A program made the translations under genes and the position numbers. From the NCBI GenBank assembly GCA_900104855.1, contig FNSS01000001.1, forward strand, positions 4,464,001-4,528,000: a stretch of DNA of 64,000 nucleotides, given 5' to 3'. The DNA comes from Rhizobiales bacterium GAS188. Its GTDB lineage: Bacteria; Pseudomonadota; Alphaproteobacteria; Rhizobiales; Beijerinckiaceae. The notes below the pieces were generated by a model. It saw only the letters and a list, made by a program, of their open reading frames with translations. It had not been told where the DNA came from and did no database searches. Positions 54,313 through 62,964 of the stretch are shown here, piece after piece (within the stretch, counting starts at the first letter, position 1; every line of letters starts with the position of its first letter).

Positions 54313-56163
54313 ATGTCGCTGACCAATCTGTCCTTGTTGCGCAAGCTCGTCTTCAGCTTCGTCGCGGTCTTGATGGTCAGCGTGCTGACGAGCGCCTTCC
54401 TGTTCGTCTTCGACAACAACGCACAACGGGCCTTCCGCGCCAGCCAGCGCGCGAATGCCGTCCTCATCGCCCTCAATCAGGCGGCGGCCGCGCATCTCGA
54501 TCAGGCGCACACGATGCGCGGATTCCTGCTCATCCATGTCGAGCGGCATGCCATGCTTTACGGCGAGGCCGTGAACCAGTTCACGGAGACGATCGACCGC
54601 GCCCGCCTCTACGCCAAGGGCAAGCCGGATATTCAATCGGCCATCGACAAGGTCGCGGAGGCGTCCTTGGCCTGGCGCCGCGAGGTCGGCGACCCCGCCA
54701 TGCGCCTGGCGCGCAATCCTGCGACCTATGAGGCGGCTGTCGCCATCGCCAAGGCATCGGCAGCGAGCGAGCTGCAGAAGGGCTTCCGCGCCTCGCTCGA
54801 CGCGGCCCTGAAGAAGGTCGAAGCCTCGGCCGACGAGCAGGACCAGTTGGCCAATCACGCCTTGCACACGATCAAGGCGAGCCAGCTCCTCGGCGGGGTG
54901 ATCATGGCGGTCGCGGCGCTGCTCGCGGGCTGGTGGCTCTACCGGGTGATCGCGGTTCCGGTCGCTCGGATCACCGAAGCGATGCGGAAGCTCGCAAACG
55001 GCGATCGCTCGGTCGCTGTCACCGATGGAGCGCGCAAGGACGAGATCGGCCTGATGGCGCGCTCCGTGCAGGTGTTCAAGGATGCGGCGGTCGAGAAGAC
55101 GCGGCTCGAAGCGCAGGCCGAGACGACGCATCGGCAATCCGAGGAGGCCCGCGCCGCCCATGAGGCCGACAAGGCCGAAGAGGCACGCCAGCTGCAATTC
55201 GCCGCCGATGCGCTCGGCGAAGGCATGGCGCATCTGGCGAGCGGCGATCTCGCCATTCGCCTCGAGACCCCCTTCCAGGCCAAGGTCGACAAGCTGCGCC
55301 TCGATTTCAACCGCTCGGTCGAGAAGCTGCAGCACACCATGCTGACCATCGCCTCGAGCACCAAGGGCATCGGTTCAGGCACCGAGGAGATCTCGCGGGC
55401 AGCCGACGACATGTCGCGGCGCGCCGAGCAGCAGGCGGCAAGCCTCGAAGAGACGGCAGCGGCCCTCGACGAGATCACAGCTACCGTGAAGAAGACCGCC
55501 GAAGGCGCGGCCCATGCGCGCGAAGTGGTCGCTAACGCCAAGACCGATGCCGAGAAGAGCGGCGCGGTGGTGCGCGAGGCCATCAAGGCCATGGGCGGCA
55601 TCGAGAAATCCTCGCAGCAGATCGGCCAGATCATCGGGGTGATCGACGAGATCGCCTTCCAGACCAACCTGCTCGCCTTGAATGCCAGTATCGAAGCCGC
55701 ACGTGCCGGGGATGCGGGCCGCGGCTTCGCGGTGGTGGCTTCCGAAGTGCGCGCCCTGGCGCAGCGCTCAGCTGAAGCCGCCAAGGAGATCAAGGCGCTG
55801 ATCTCCACCTCGAGCACGCAGGTCGAGCAGGGCGTGGACCTGGTCGGCAAGGCGGGCCAGGCGCTGGAGCGGATCGCTGCCCAGATCGCCGAGATGAACA
55901 CGGTGATCGCCGATATCGCGGTCGGGGCGCGCGAGCAGGCGACGGGGCTGCAGCAGGTGAACACCGCCATCAACCAGATGGATCAGGGCACGCAGCAGAG
56001 CGCCGCGATGGCCGAAGAGTCGACCGCCGCGACCCATTCGCTGGCGCAGGAATCGGACGAGCTCGTGCATCTCGTCGCGCAATTCCGGCTCGGGGAGGCG
56101 CGCCGCGCGGGCTCGCCTGCGGTGAGGGCTCGGCCGCATCTGAGGATCGTCGAAGGGGACTGA
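54313..56163 (+). CDS. methyl-accepting chemotaxis protein
   Basis: This 616-residue receptor has transmembrane helix 1 at about 13-35, a periplasmic helical-bundle (4HB-type) domain to about 190, helix 2 at about 196-215, a HAMP domain directly after it (RVIAVPVARITEAMRKLANG) with a second HAMP-like segment near 290-340, and the signalling hairpin IGQIIGVIDEIAFQTNLLAL / NASIEAARAGDAGRGFAVVA / SEVRALAQRSAEAAKEI. No CheB/R-docking pentapeptide is evident at the C-terminus. No che genes are nearby. The ligand is unknown. Repeat A follows 16 bp after the stop. Confidence 0.93.
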   Translation: MSLTNLSLLRKLVFSFVAVLMVSVLTSAFLFVFDNNAQRAFRASQRANAVLIALNQAAAAHLDQAHTMRGFLLIHVERHAMLYGEAVNQFTETIDRARLYAKGKPDIQSAIDKVAEASLAWRREVGDPAMRLARNPATYEAAVAIAKASAASELQKGFRASLDAALKKVEASADEQDQLANHALHTIKASQLLGGVIMAVAALLAGWWLYRVIAVPVARITEAMRKLANGDRSVAVTDGARKDEIGLMARSVQVFKDAAVEKTRLEAQAETTHRQSEEARAAHEADKAEEARQLQFAADALGEGMAHLASGDLAIRLETPFQAKVDKLRLDFNRSVEKLQHTMLTIASSTKGIGSGTEEISRAADDMSRRAEQQAASLEETAAALDEITATVKKTAEGAAHAREVVANAKTDAEKSGAVVREAIKAMGGIEKSSQQIGQIIGVIDEIAFQTNLLALNASIEAARAGDAGRGFAVVASEVRALAQRSAEAAKEIKALISTSSTQVEQGVDLVGKAGQALERIAAQIAEMNTVIADIAVGAREQATGLQQVNTAINQMDQGTQQSAAMAEESTAATHSLAQESDELVHLVAQFRLGEARRAGSPAVRARPHLRIVEGD

Positions 56164-56179
56164 GGCTGGGCGCCATCCT

Positions 56180-56263
56180 TGGGACCGCGGGCGTCCCGCC
56201 CGCCCTTGAGACGGCAAGGTCTCCACGCAGGGAAGAAGGGCGACCGAGACGGTCGCGGTCCCA
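56180..56263 (+). repeat. interspersed repeat A, copy 5
   Basis: TGGGACCGCGGGCGTCCCGC ... GAGACGGTCGCGGTCCCA with perfect inverted ends. It is followed by a 28-bp duplicate of the lon gene's 3' end and then by the IS-split copy 6. Confidence 0.85.
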
Positions 56264-56278
56264 GGGGGGCCGCTCAGG

Positions 56279-56306
56279 CCGGACGCGCGGCCTGCCTGAG
56301 AGCGCT
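56279..56306. repeat. 28-bp duplicate of the lon 3' terminus (second copy 58016-58043)
   Basis: It is identical to 58016-58043, which encodes the last residues of Lon. With repeat A copies 5 and 6 preceding the two copies, it marks a tandem duplication of a unit of about 127 bp. Confidence 0.8.
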
Positions 56307-56309
56307 TCC

Positions 56310-56326
56310 TGGGACCGCGGGCGTCT
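56310..56326 (+). repeat. left fragment of repeat A copy 6, cut by IS1182-family insertion
   Basis: TGGGACCGCGGGCGTCT is the left end of a repeat A whose remainder continues at 57931 after the element. The last three bases (TCT) are the target duplication. Confidence 0.85.
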
Positions 56327-57930
56327 GAGGCTGTGAGTTTTTGATTGCTCCGCGTTTGTCTTGCTGATTCTCTTCGTCGGAGGGCGCGGAGGATTCGGGA
56401 TGACGACGGACGGTTTGTTTGACGATCTCCCTGAAGGTGAGGCTCCGCGGCAGGCTGGGTCAAGCGCTGCCGAGGCGCGCGTATCGCGGCCCGCTCGCGA
56501 TCAGATTGGCTGGGAGATGGTCGATCTCGATCAGCTGGTATCGCAGGATCATCCGGTTCGTCTGGTGGTGAGCTTTGTGGCGGGCCTTGACCTGTCGGCG
56601 CTGTATTCGGCGATCCAGGCGCGGGCAGACGGGCCTGGCCGCAATGCGATCGACCCGGCGCTGTTGCTGGGGCTTTGGCTGTTCGCGACGGTTGAGGGCG
56701 TGGGCAGTGCACGGGAGCTGGCGCGACTTTGCACACAGGATCTGCCCTATCGCTGGCTCTGCGGTGGCGTGGGGGTGAACCACCACGCTTTGAGTGATTT
56801 TCGCAGCTCTCATGTCGAGCTTTTGGATCGGCTGTTGACCGACAGCGTGACGGCTCTTGTGGCGGATGGCTTGGTGAGCCTGGAACAGCTGGCCCATGAC
56901 GGCGTGCGGGTGCGAGCATCGGCGGGAGCGTCGTCGTTTCGCCGCGGGGATCGTCTTTCCAAGATCCGGGCTGAGATGGAAGATCGCGTGAAGACGCTTC
57001 GCGCCGAGCTCGAGAGCGCGCCCGACGCCAGCCAGAAGCGCAAGCTGGACAGAGCCGCACGGGCGACGGCCGACCGCTTGGAGCGCTGCCGGAAGGCGCA
57101 AGAACGCTTGCGTGAGCTGGAGGCCGAGCGTGCCAAGCTGCCGAAGAAGGACCGGGTCGATCCCAAAACCGGCGAGGACAAACCGCTACGTGTCTCCGTC
57201 ACCGATCCGCAGGCGAGAGTGATGCGGATGGCGGCGGGAGAATACCGACCGGCCTACAACATCCAGGTGTCTTGTGATCCCGACACCTTGGTGGCAGTCG
57301 CCATGTCGGTGCACGACACCGGCGTCGACGCCGGACAGCTTCGGCCGGCCCTCGAGCAGATTGAGAGGCGTTACCAGAAGCGCCCTTCGGTCATTCTGGC
57401 CGATTGCGGGTTCTGCAGCAAAGACGACATCTCTTGGTCGCACCTGCACGGGGTGACGACCATTGTCCCCAGCAACAATGAGGCGCGCCGGGGCGATCTG
57501 GCTTATGCGACGACTTACAAGGGTCACATGCCCGGCATAGCGGAATGGCGGCGCAGGATGGTCGAGCCTGCCACCAAGGTAGCCTATAAGGCGCGCGGCA
57601 TGGTCGAATGTGTTTTCGCCCAGTTCCGCAACCGGGGGTTGCGGCTTCTGCGCCTGCGCGGACGCACCAAAGTCAAAGCCGAGGTTCTTCTCCACCTTCT
57701 GGCTCACAACATGCTGTGCGGCGCACGGCTCAGAGCGGCCGCCACCACCTGAAAGAGCAGCGCACGGTCGCCCTGTCGTTCCCTTCTTGGAGAGCGTAGC
57801 AAGCCGGCCAGCGCCGATCGCCCGCGTCCGCTCGGCCGCCAGCCAAATCCGACTTCAAGGTCGTCGCATTCCTCCGATCTGGGGATTCCTATCTCCCCAC
57901 AATATCGGCGGCCCAAAAACTCACAGCCTC
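56327..57930 (+). mobile_element. IS1182-family insertion sequence, intact
   Basis: This 1604-bp element has 17-bp perfect terminal inverted repeats GAGGCTGTGAGTTTTTG. A 3-bp TCT duplication lies at 56324-56326 and 57931-57933. It interrupts repeat A copy 6 in its left palindrome. The about 180 bp after the transposase gene contains a GGGGAT/ATCTCCCC hairpin but no other gene. The intact ends and gene suggest recent activity. Confidence 0.88.
56400..57752 (+). CDS. IS1182-family (DDE) transposase
   Basis: This 450-residue transposase begins at ATG 56400 with GGAGG 6 nt upstream. The N-terminal domain contains QDHPVRLVVSFVAGLDLSAL and the DUF772-type region HHALSDFRSSH. DDE-type residues lie in QLAHDGVRVRASAG, SVILADCGFCSKDD and GMVECVFAQFRNRGLRLLRL (catalytic Glu). 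A central Lys/Arg/Glu-rich coiled segment (about 180-260) is typical of IS1182. It is full length. Confidence 0.92.
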   Translation: MTTDGLFDDLPEGEAPRQAGSSAAEARVSRPARDQIGWEMVDLDQLVSQDHPVRLVVSFVAGLDLSALYSAIQARADGPGRNAIDPALLLGLWLFATVEGVGSARELARLCTQDLPYRWLCGGVGVNHHALSDFRSSHVELLDRLLTDSVTALVADGLVSLEQLAHDGVRVRASAGASSFRRGDRLSKIRAEMEDRVKTLRAELESAPDASQKRKLDRAARATADRLERCRKAQERLRELEAERAKLPKKDRVDPKTGEDKPLRVSVTDPQARVMRMAAGEYRPAYNIQVSCDPDTLVAVAMSVHDTGVDAGQLRPALEQIERRYQKRPSVILADCGFCSKDDISWSHLHGVTTIVPSNNEARRGDLAYATTYKGHMPGIAEWRRRMVEPATKVAYKARGMVECVFAQFRNRGLRLLRLRGRTKVKAEVLLHLLAHNMLCGARLRAAATT

Positions 57931-58001
57931 TCTCGCCCGCACTTGCGAATGGCGAGGTCTCCACGCAGGGAAGAAGGGCGACCGAGACAGTCGCGGTCCC
58001 A
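57931..58001 (+). repeat. right part of repeat A copy 6, after the IS1182-family insertion
   Basis: TCTCGCCCGCACTTGCGAAT ... GACAGTCGCGGTCCCA. Joined to 56310-56323 it rebuilds a full repeat A that closely matches copy 4 (35624-35707). Confidence 0.85.
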
Positions 58002-58010
58002 GGGGGCTGC

Positions 58011-60479
58011 TCACACCGGACGCGCGGCCTGCCTGAGAGCGCTCGAAGACGCGGTCTCCGCGCCAGGCGAGACGCCCGCACTGCTGTCGCGCGCTTGCGT
58101 GCCGTCCAGCGCGGCGGCGAGCGCATCGTGCACCGTCTCGGCCCAGATGAAGCGGACGAGCTTGCGCGCGCTTTCGGGCACGTCGTCGAGATCCATGCGG
58201 TTGCGCGCCGGCAGGATGACGGTCGTGATGCCTGCCCGCTGCGCCGCCAGCACCTTTTCCTTGACCCCGCCGATCGGCAGGACGAGGCCGCGCAACGAAA
58301 TCTCGCCGGTCATCGCTGTGTCGCTCCGCACCGGGCGATTGGTGAGCAGCGAGACGAGCGCGACGAACATGGCGACGCCGGCGCTCGGCCCATCCTTGGG
58401 GACCGCGCCCGCGGGAACATGGATATGCACATCCGAATTCTCGAACAGTTTTGGGTCGACGCCGATCTCGGCGGCGCGAGCCTTCGCCAAGGTGAGCGCG
58501 GCCTGAGCGCTTTCCTTCATCACCTCGCCGAGCTGGCCGGTCAGCACGAGCGCGCCGCGGCCAGGAACGCGCGTCGCCTCCACGAACAGGATGTCGCCGC
58601 CGACCGGCGTCCAGGCAAGGCCCGTGGCGACGCCGGGCAGGCTGGTGCGCATCGCGACCTCATGCTCGAAATGATGCGCGCCGAGGATCGCCGGCAGATC
58701 CGCCGCCTCGATACGCACCTGCGCATCCGTCCCTTCCGCGACACGCATGGCGACATGCCGGCAAATCGCCCCGATATGCCGCTCCAGGCTGCGCACGCCG
58801 GCCTCGCGCGTATAATCGCGGATGATGGCGTGTAGCGCGGCTTCGGTGATCTCGCATTGCTCCGGGGTGAGACCGGCGCTCGCCAATTGGCGCTTGAGCA
58901 GATAGCGCTTGGCGATCTCGAGCTTCTCATCGTCGCCATAGCCCGGGATCTCGATCACCTCCATGCGGTCGCGAACCGGGCCCGGGATGCTGTCGAGGAC
59001 ATTGGCGGTGCCGATGAACAGCACCTTCGACAGATCGAAGGCGACGGCGAGATAATTGTCCCGGAAGGTCGTGTTCTGCTCGGGGTCGAGGACTTCGAGC
59101 AAGGCGGAGGCGGGATCGCCCTGAAAGCCGGCGCCGAGCTTGTCCATCTCGTCGAGCATCAGCACCGGGTTGCGGGTGCCGGCCTTGCGGATCGATTGGA
59201 TGATGCTGCCCGGCAGGGCGCCGATATAGGTCCGCCGGTGGCCGCGGATTTCCGCCTCGTCATGGACGCCGCCAAGGCTGAGCCGCGCGAATTTGCGCCC
59301 GGTCGTGCGGGCGATGCTCTGGCCGAGCGATGTCTTGCCGACGCCCGGCGGCCCGACGAAGCACAGGATCGGGCTCTTGCCCTCCGGGTTGAGCTTGCGC
59401 ACCGCGAGAAATTCGAGGATGCGCCGCTTCACCTTCTGCAGCCCGTAATGGTCCTCGTCCAGGATGCGCTTGGCCTCGGTGATGTCGATGCGCTCGGGGC
59501 TGAGCGTCGACCAGGGAAGATCCGTCAACCAGTCGAGATAGCCGCGGATCATGCCGTATTCGCCAGAGGCTTCCGGCATGCGCTCGAGCCGCTTGAGCTC
59601 CCGGTTGGCTTGCTCCTCGGCCTCCTTCGGCATGCCGGCCTTGACGATCATGGCCCGCAGCTCGGCGATCTCGGCTGATTTCTCCTCCCCTTCGCCGAGC
59701 TCCCTTTGGATCTGCCGGAGCTGCTCGCGCAAGATATGCTCGCGCTGTTGCGAGGAGAGGGATCGCTGCGTCTGATCGCCGATCTCCTTCGACAGCCGCA
59801 GCACCTGCAGACGCTGCGCCAATATGCTCAAAACCTTGTCGAGGCGGTCCTTGACGTCGAAGGCTTCGAGCACCTCCTGCTTCTCGGCCGGGCTGCCATC
59901 GACGATGCCGGCGACGAAATCGGCGAGCGCCGCGGCGGACTCGATATTGTCGATGGCGGCCACGACCTCGCCCGGCACATTGCCGAGCAACAGGACGGCC
60001 TCGCGGGCACGCTCGCGCAGGAGGCGCAGGCGCGCCTCGATCTCCGGCGTCAGGACCTCGGCGCTGCCGATCTCCTCGACATGGGCCGCAAGATAAGGGT
60101 AGCCCGGCACGAAATCGACGATGCGGAAGCGGTGTAGGCCGCGACAGACCACATGATGGGTGCCGTCGGGCCCGGTGATGTAGCGCAGGATCTGCGCCGT
60201 CGTGCCCACCTTATGCAGCTGGTCGGCATCGGGCTCCGCAAAGCCCGGATCGGCCTGCAGCACGACTCCTACGGCCCGCTCGCCGCGCGCGGCCTCCTGC
60301 GCTGCAGCGATCGCGGCCGGCTGGTTGACGGCAAGCGGCAAGATGATCCCCGGGAACAGCACGGATTGGCTGACCGGCAGGAGAATGAGCTGGTCGGCGG
60401 GGAGGGGCGGGGGCGGGCTGCGCCGTTCGGCCCGGTTGCCTTGCGCCGGTTTGTCCTGCGGCTCTGACTCGTTCGACAT
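58011..60479 (-). CDS. lon: ATP-dependent protease Lon
   Basis: This 822-residue protein is of normal family length. The LON substrate domain occupies about 28-215 (LPVSQSVLFPGIILPLAVNQ). The AAA+ domain has Walker A GPPGVGKTSLGQSIA, Walker B NPVLMLDEMDKLG and sensor regions. The protease domain has catalytic Ser in DGPSAGVAMF and Lys in GGVKEKVLAAQRAG. It degrades misfolded and regulatory proteins in the cytoplasm. It lies 18 bp after an hsp20 gene, so a heat-shock operon is likely. The extreme C-terminal tail (SSSALRQAARPV) is non-conserved and its last codons are duplicated upstream of the IS1182 element. Confidence 0.96.
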   Translation of the reverse strand: MSNESEPQDKPAQGNRAERRSPPPPLPADQLILLPVSQSVLFPGIILPLAVNQPAAIAAAQEAARGERAVGVVLQADPGFAEPDADQLHKVGTTAQILRYITGPDGTHHVVCRGLHRFRIVDFVPGYPYLAAHVEEIGSAEVLTPEIEARLRLLRERAREAVLLLGNVPGEVVAAIDNIESAAALADFVAGIVDGSPAEKQEVLEAFDVKDRLDKVLSILAQRLQVLRLSKEIGDQTQRSLSSQQREHILREQLRQIQRELGEGEEKSAEIAELRAMIVKAGMPKEAEEQANRELKRLERMPEASGEYGMIRGYLDWLTDLPWSTLSPERIDITEAKRILDEDHYGLQKVKRRILEFLAVRKLNPEGKSPILCFVGPPGVGKTSLGQSIARTTGRKFARLSLGGVHDEAEIRGHRRTYIGALPGSIIQSIRKAGTRNPVLMLDEMDKLGAGFQGDPASALLEVLDPEQNTTFRDNYLAVAFDLSKVLFIGTANVLDSIPGPVRDRMEVIEIPGYGDDEKLEIAKRYLLKRQLASAGLTPEQCEITEAALHAIIRDYTREAGVRSLERHIGAICRHVAMRVAEGTDAQVRIEAADLPAILGAHHFEHEVAMRTSLPGVATGLAWTPVGGDILFVEATRVPGRGALVLTGQLGEVMKESAQAALTLAKARAAEIGVDPKLFENSDVHIHVPAGAVPKDGPSAGVAMFVALVSLLTNRPVRSDTAMTGEISLRGLVLPIGGVKEKVLAAQRAGITTVILPARNRMDLDDVPESARKLVRFIWAETVHDALAAALDGTQARDSSAGVSPGAETASSSALRQAARPV

Positions 60480-60497
60480 GATGGGCGGCCCTCGGCC

Positions 60498-60905
60498 TCA
60501 GGGGCGCTTCATCAGGCGCAGCGTGAGGCAGCCGCTGACGAGCTCCGATCGGGTGAGCTCGAGCCGCGCATTCGCAAGGCGGATATGCCGTTCGAAGCGG
60601 CCATAGGGGATTTCCAGACGGTGGATGACCGCGTCTTGCGGCACGGGCGGCAATCGGCGAAGGCCGCTGATGACGATCTCGTCCCCCTCGATCGCAACCG
60701 TCAGATCCTCGGCCTGGACGCCCGGCAGGGCCGCGACGATGTGCACGGCGCGATCGGTCTCGAAGATGTCGATCGGCGGTTCCCAATTGGGCGTCGGCGC
60801 GGAGGGCAGGCCGGGCTTCAGGAATTGGCGCTGCATGCGGGTGGCGCGCTCGATCAGTGCGCAGGCCTCGTTCCACATCCAATCGCTCGGATCATGCGCT
60901 GTCAT
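60498..60905 (-). CDS. small heat shock protein (Hsp20 / alpha-crystallin family)
   Basis: This 135-residue protein has an alpha-crystallin domain spanning about 40-130: PPIDIFETDRAVHIVAALPG, VQAEDLTVAIEGDEIVISG and RFERHIRLANARLE (the A-x-x-x-n-G-v-L region is degenerate). It lacks the usual IxI motif at the end. It is an ATP-independent holdase that hands clients to proteases and chaperones; co-transcription with lon is a common arrangement. No clear RpoH promoter or CIRCE element was found in the 262-bp upstream region. Confidence 0.9.
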   Translation of the reverse strand: MTAHDPSDWMWNEACALIERATRMQRQFLKPGLPSAPTPNWEPPIDIFETDRAVHIVAALPGVQAEDLTVAIEGDEIVISGLRRLPPVPQDAVIHRLEIPYGRFERHIRLANARLELTRSELVSGCLTLRLMKRP

Positions 60906-61167
60906 CGCATCAACTCACGCTTGCATCGGCGACCCTGCTCCCGAAGGCGCGTGATGGTCAAGTCGCCGTTGCGGGTCGTTGATCGGAGCAATTGCATAGC
61001 AGGCACAGCTCCGGCAAATGCCTCATGATCGGCGGAACCAATCGCGACCCGCGGCGTTCTGATTCGAGGGCGATGACGCTTGCCAAAGGCGCCGTCACCA
61101 CGTCGGCGTCGCGGGGTTGGCTGTGCGAAGCGCTGCCCGTGACGGCGGCCTGAAAGCGGAGACCGTT

Positions 61168-61392
61168 ATGGGCCCAGCCCCTGCCGAACCACATATCTCG
61201 TCCGATGCTTCGCTGCGCGCCAGGGAGCGTGAGCGGGTGCGACGCTCCGAGGAAACCGACAGGGATCTCGAAGACAGCTTCCCCGCCAGCGACCCGCCGA
61301 GCTCGACGCCGATCACCGGCGTCGGGGCACCGTCGGAGGAGACGGAGGCAGCTTCGGAGCCGGCGCCCGGGAAGTGGCCTGATCGGAAGTGA
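61168..61392 (+). CDS. small acidic hypothetical protein
   Basis: This 74-residue, probably disordered hydrophilic protein has the segment EETDRDLEDSFPASDPPSST, which I recognise as recurrent in small unnamed alphaproteobacterial proteins; function is unknown. ATG 61168 is preferred because GCGGAG lies about 8 nt upstream; an upstream in-frame ATG (61117) would add 17 less convincing residues. It is divergent from hsp20-lon and may be stress-linked by position only. Confidence 0.6.
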   Translation: MGPAPAEPHISSDASLRARERERVRRSEETDRDLEDSFPASDPPSSTPITGVGAPSEETEAASEPAPGKWPDRK

Positions 61393-61420
61393 ATCGCCGG
61401 ATATCTGCACCGCCGGCGCC

Positions 61421-61605
61421 CACCTCTCCCCTTGTGGGAGAGGTCGATCCGAGCCCCCTGGGCGAGGATCGGGTGAGGGGGGCAGCACCCGCGCTTGGAA
61501 TTGGGATGGCTGCCCTGGCCAGGCTTCCGAAGGCTGGAGCTGCCCCCCTCACCCGGAGCCTTTCGCTTCGCTCAGACTCCGACCTCTCCCGCAAGGGGAG
61601 AGGTG
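61421..61605. repeat. interspersed repeat B: double inverted repeat
   Basis: The arms CACCTCTCCCCTT (61421-61433) / AAGGGGAGAGGTG (61593-61605) and GGGTGAGGGGGGCAGC (61471-61486) / GCTGCCCCCCTCACCC (61539-61554) are perfect and nested, giving one large cruciform-capable unit after the small acidic gene and just left of the IS481-family element. Confidence 0.8.
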
Positions 61606-61692
61606 AGGCGCTGTGTGCAGCCCTGATAGATAGGTGACAGAACGGACCGGAAAGATAGGTGACAGTTCTCTGTCGGCTGGGAGGACCAGTCG

Positions 61693-62889
61693 ATGCCTTG
61701 GCAAGAGAGCTGTGCGATGGACGAGCGAATTGGCTTCATCAACGATCACTTATCTGGGTGGTGGACGATGACGGAACTTTGCGAGCGCTACGAGATCAGC
61801 CGCAAGACGGGTTACAAGTGGCTTGGGCGCTATGCTGAGTTTGGGGCAGCTGGATTGATGGAACGCTCGCGTGCGCCGCTTGTGCATGGTCGCGCGACGC
61901 CCCAGCATCTGGTCGAGGCGATTGTGGGCTTGAAGGGCAAGCGCAAGAGCTGGGGGCCGCGCAAGATCATCGCCAGGCTTTCGGCGGGTCAACCGGATGT
62001 GGATTGGCCTTCTGCCTCGACAGCAGGTGAGATCTTGAAGCGTGCGGGGGAAGTGAGCAGCCGGCGGTTTCGGCGTCGTGGGCCGCCGCGCCTGGGCGAG
62101 CTGACGGTGCCGCAGCATGCCAATCATGTGTGGGGCGTGGACCACAAGGGTTGGGTGCGATTGCGTGATGGCTCGCGCGTTGAACCCTTGACGATGACAG
62201 ATGGATTCAGCCGCTATCTGATCAGTGTGGCAGCCACCGGCAGCACCGCTCATGATGAAGCCAAGCCCGTGTTCGAGCGTGCTTTCCGGGACTACGGCCT
62301 GCCGGAGGTGATCCGTTCCGACAACGGCCCGCCCTTCGCCTCGACCGGCACGACCGGACTGACGGCGCTGTCGGCCTGGTGGATCAAGCTGGGCATCAAG
62401 CATGAGCGGATCGATCCCGGCCATCCGCAACAGAACGGCCGGCACGAGCGCTTCCACTTCACCCTCTTGGAGGCCATGCGGCCGCCCGAGCCGAACCGCG
62501 CCGCCCAGGCTCGCCGCTTCCAGGCCTTCGCCCGCGACTACAACCAGGAACGCCCGCATGAGGCGCTCGGTCAACGTCCCCCGGCCAGCGTCTATCAGCG
62601 CTCACCTCGCAAGATGCCCAACCGACTTCCCGAGCCCGACTATCCGAGCGAGGCGGCGGTCCGCAAAGTGCGATCAAACGGCGAGATCAAGTGGCAGGGC
62701 GACCTCATCCATATCTGCAGCGCCTTGGTCGGCGAGGCCGTCGCCGTGGAGGAGAACGAGGCGGGTCAATGGCAGGTCCGCTTCTTCGACGTGCCGATCG
62801 GATGGATTGATCCGGACAAGAAAAAATTGCGTCGCCTCGCCGTTCCCGTGCACGGGAACGGCGAGGCGACGCAGGGAACCAAAACATGA
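61693..62889 (+). CDS. IS481-family transposase
   Basis: This 398-residue protein begins MPWQESCAMDERIGF, the standard start of this group, with GGGAGGA about 7 nt upstream. The N-terminal HTH is WTMTELCERYEISRKTGYKW. The integrase core has DDE residues in VWGVDHKGW, VIRSDNGPPF and PQQNGRHERFHF. The C-terminal RRLAVPVHGNGEATQ segment is encoded by a perfect 46-bp palindrome. It is full length. Confidence 0.93.
   Translation: MPWQESCAMDERIGFINDHLSGWWTMTELCERYEISRKTGYKWLGRYAEFGAAGLMERSRAPLVHGRATPQHLVEAIVGLKGKRKSWGPRKIIARLSAGQPDVDWPSASTAGEILKRAGEVSSRRFRRRGPPRLGELTVPQHANHVWGVDHKGWVRLRDGSRVEPLTMTDGFSRYLISVAATGSTAHDEAKPVFERAFRDYGLPEVIRSDNGPPFASTGTTGLTALSAWWIKLGIKHERIDPGHPQQNGRHERFHFTLLEAMRPPEPNRAAQARRFQAFARDYNQERPHEALGQRPPASVYQRSPRKMPNRLPEPDYPSEAAVRKVRSNGEIKWQGDLIHICSALVGEAVAVEENEAGQWQVRFFDVPIGWIDPDKKKLRRLAVPVHGNGEATQGTKT
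62821..62873 (-). terminator. intrinsic terminator on the minus strand inside the IS481 transposase gene
   Basis: 62828-62873 is a perfect 46-bp palindrome (23-bp arms, no loop bases). Read on the minus strand it is followed by AATTTTTTC (complement of 62819-62827), giving a very stable hairpin plus U tract. On the plus strand no U tract follows. It would stop transcription entering from the epimerase gene on the right before it runs antisense through the transposase gene. Confidence 0.7.
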
Positions 62890-62964
62890 ACGACTGTCAC
62901 CCATGTATCCGGTCTATTTTGTAACCTATCTATCCGCTGGACAGCTGGTGGTCACTCCACCGGC

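Larger units (their letters stand above)
61625..62934 (+). mobile_element. IS481-family insertion sequence, intact
   Basis: The element is about 1310 bp. Imperfect terminal inverted repeats of about 45 bp begin GATAGATAGGTGACAGAACG on the left and GATAGATAGGTTACAAAATA as the complement of the right end, and both continue with GACCGGA and a second GGTGACAGT block. Exact outer ends may differ by 1-3 bp, and I see no clear target duplication. It carries one transposase gene and a strong antisense terminator near its right end. Confidence 0.85.
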
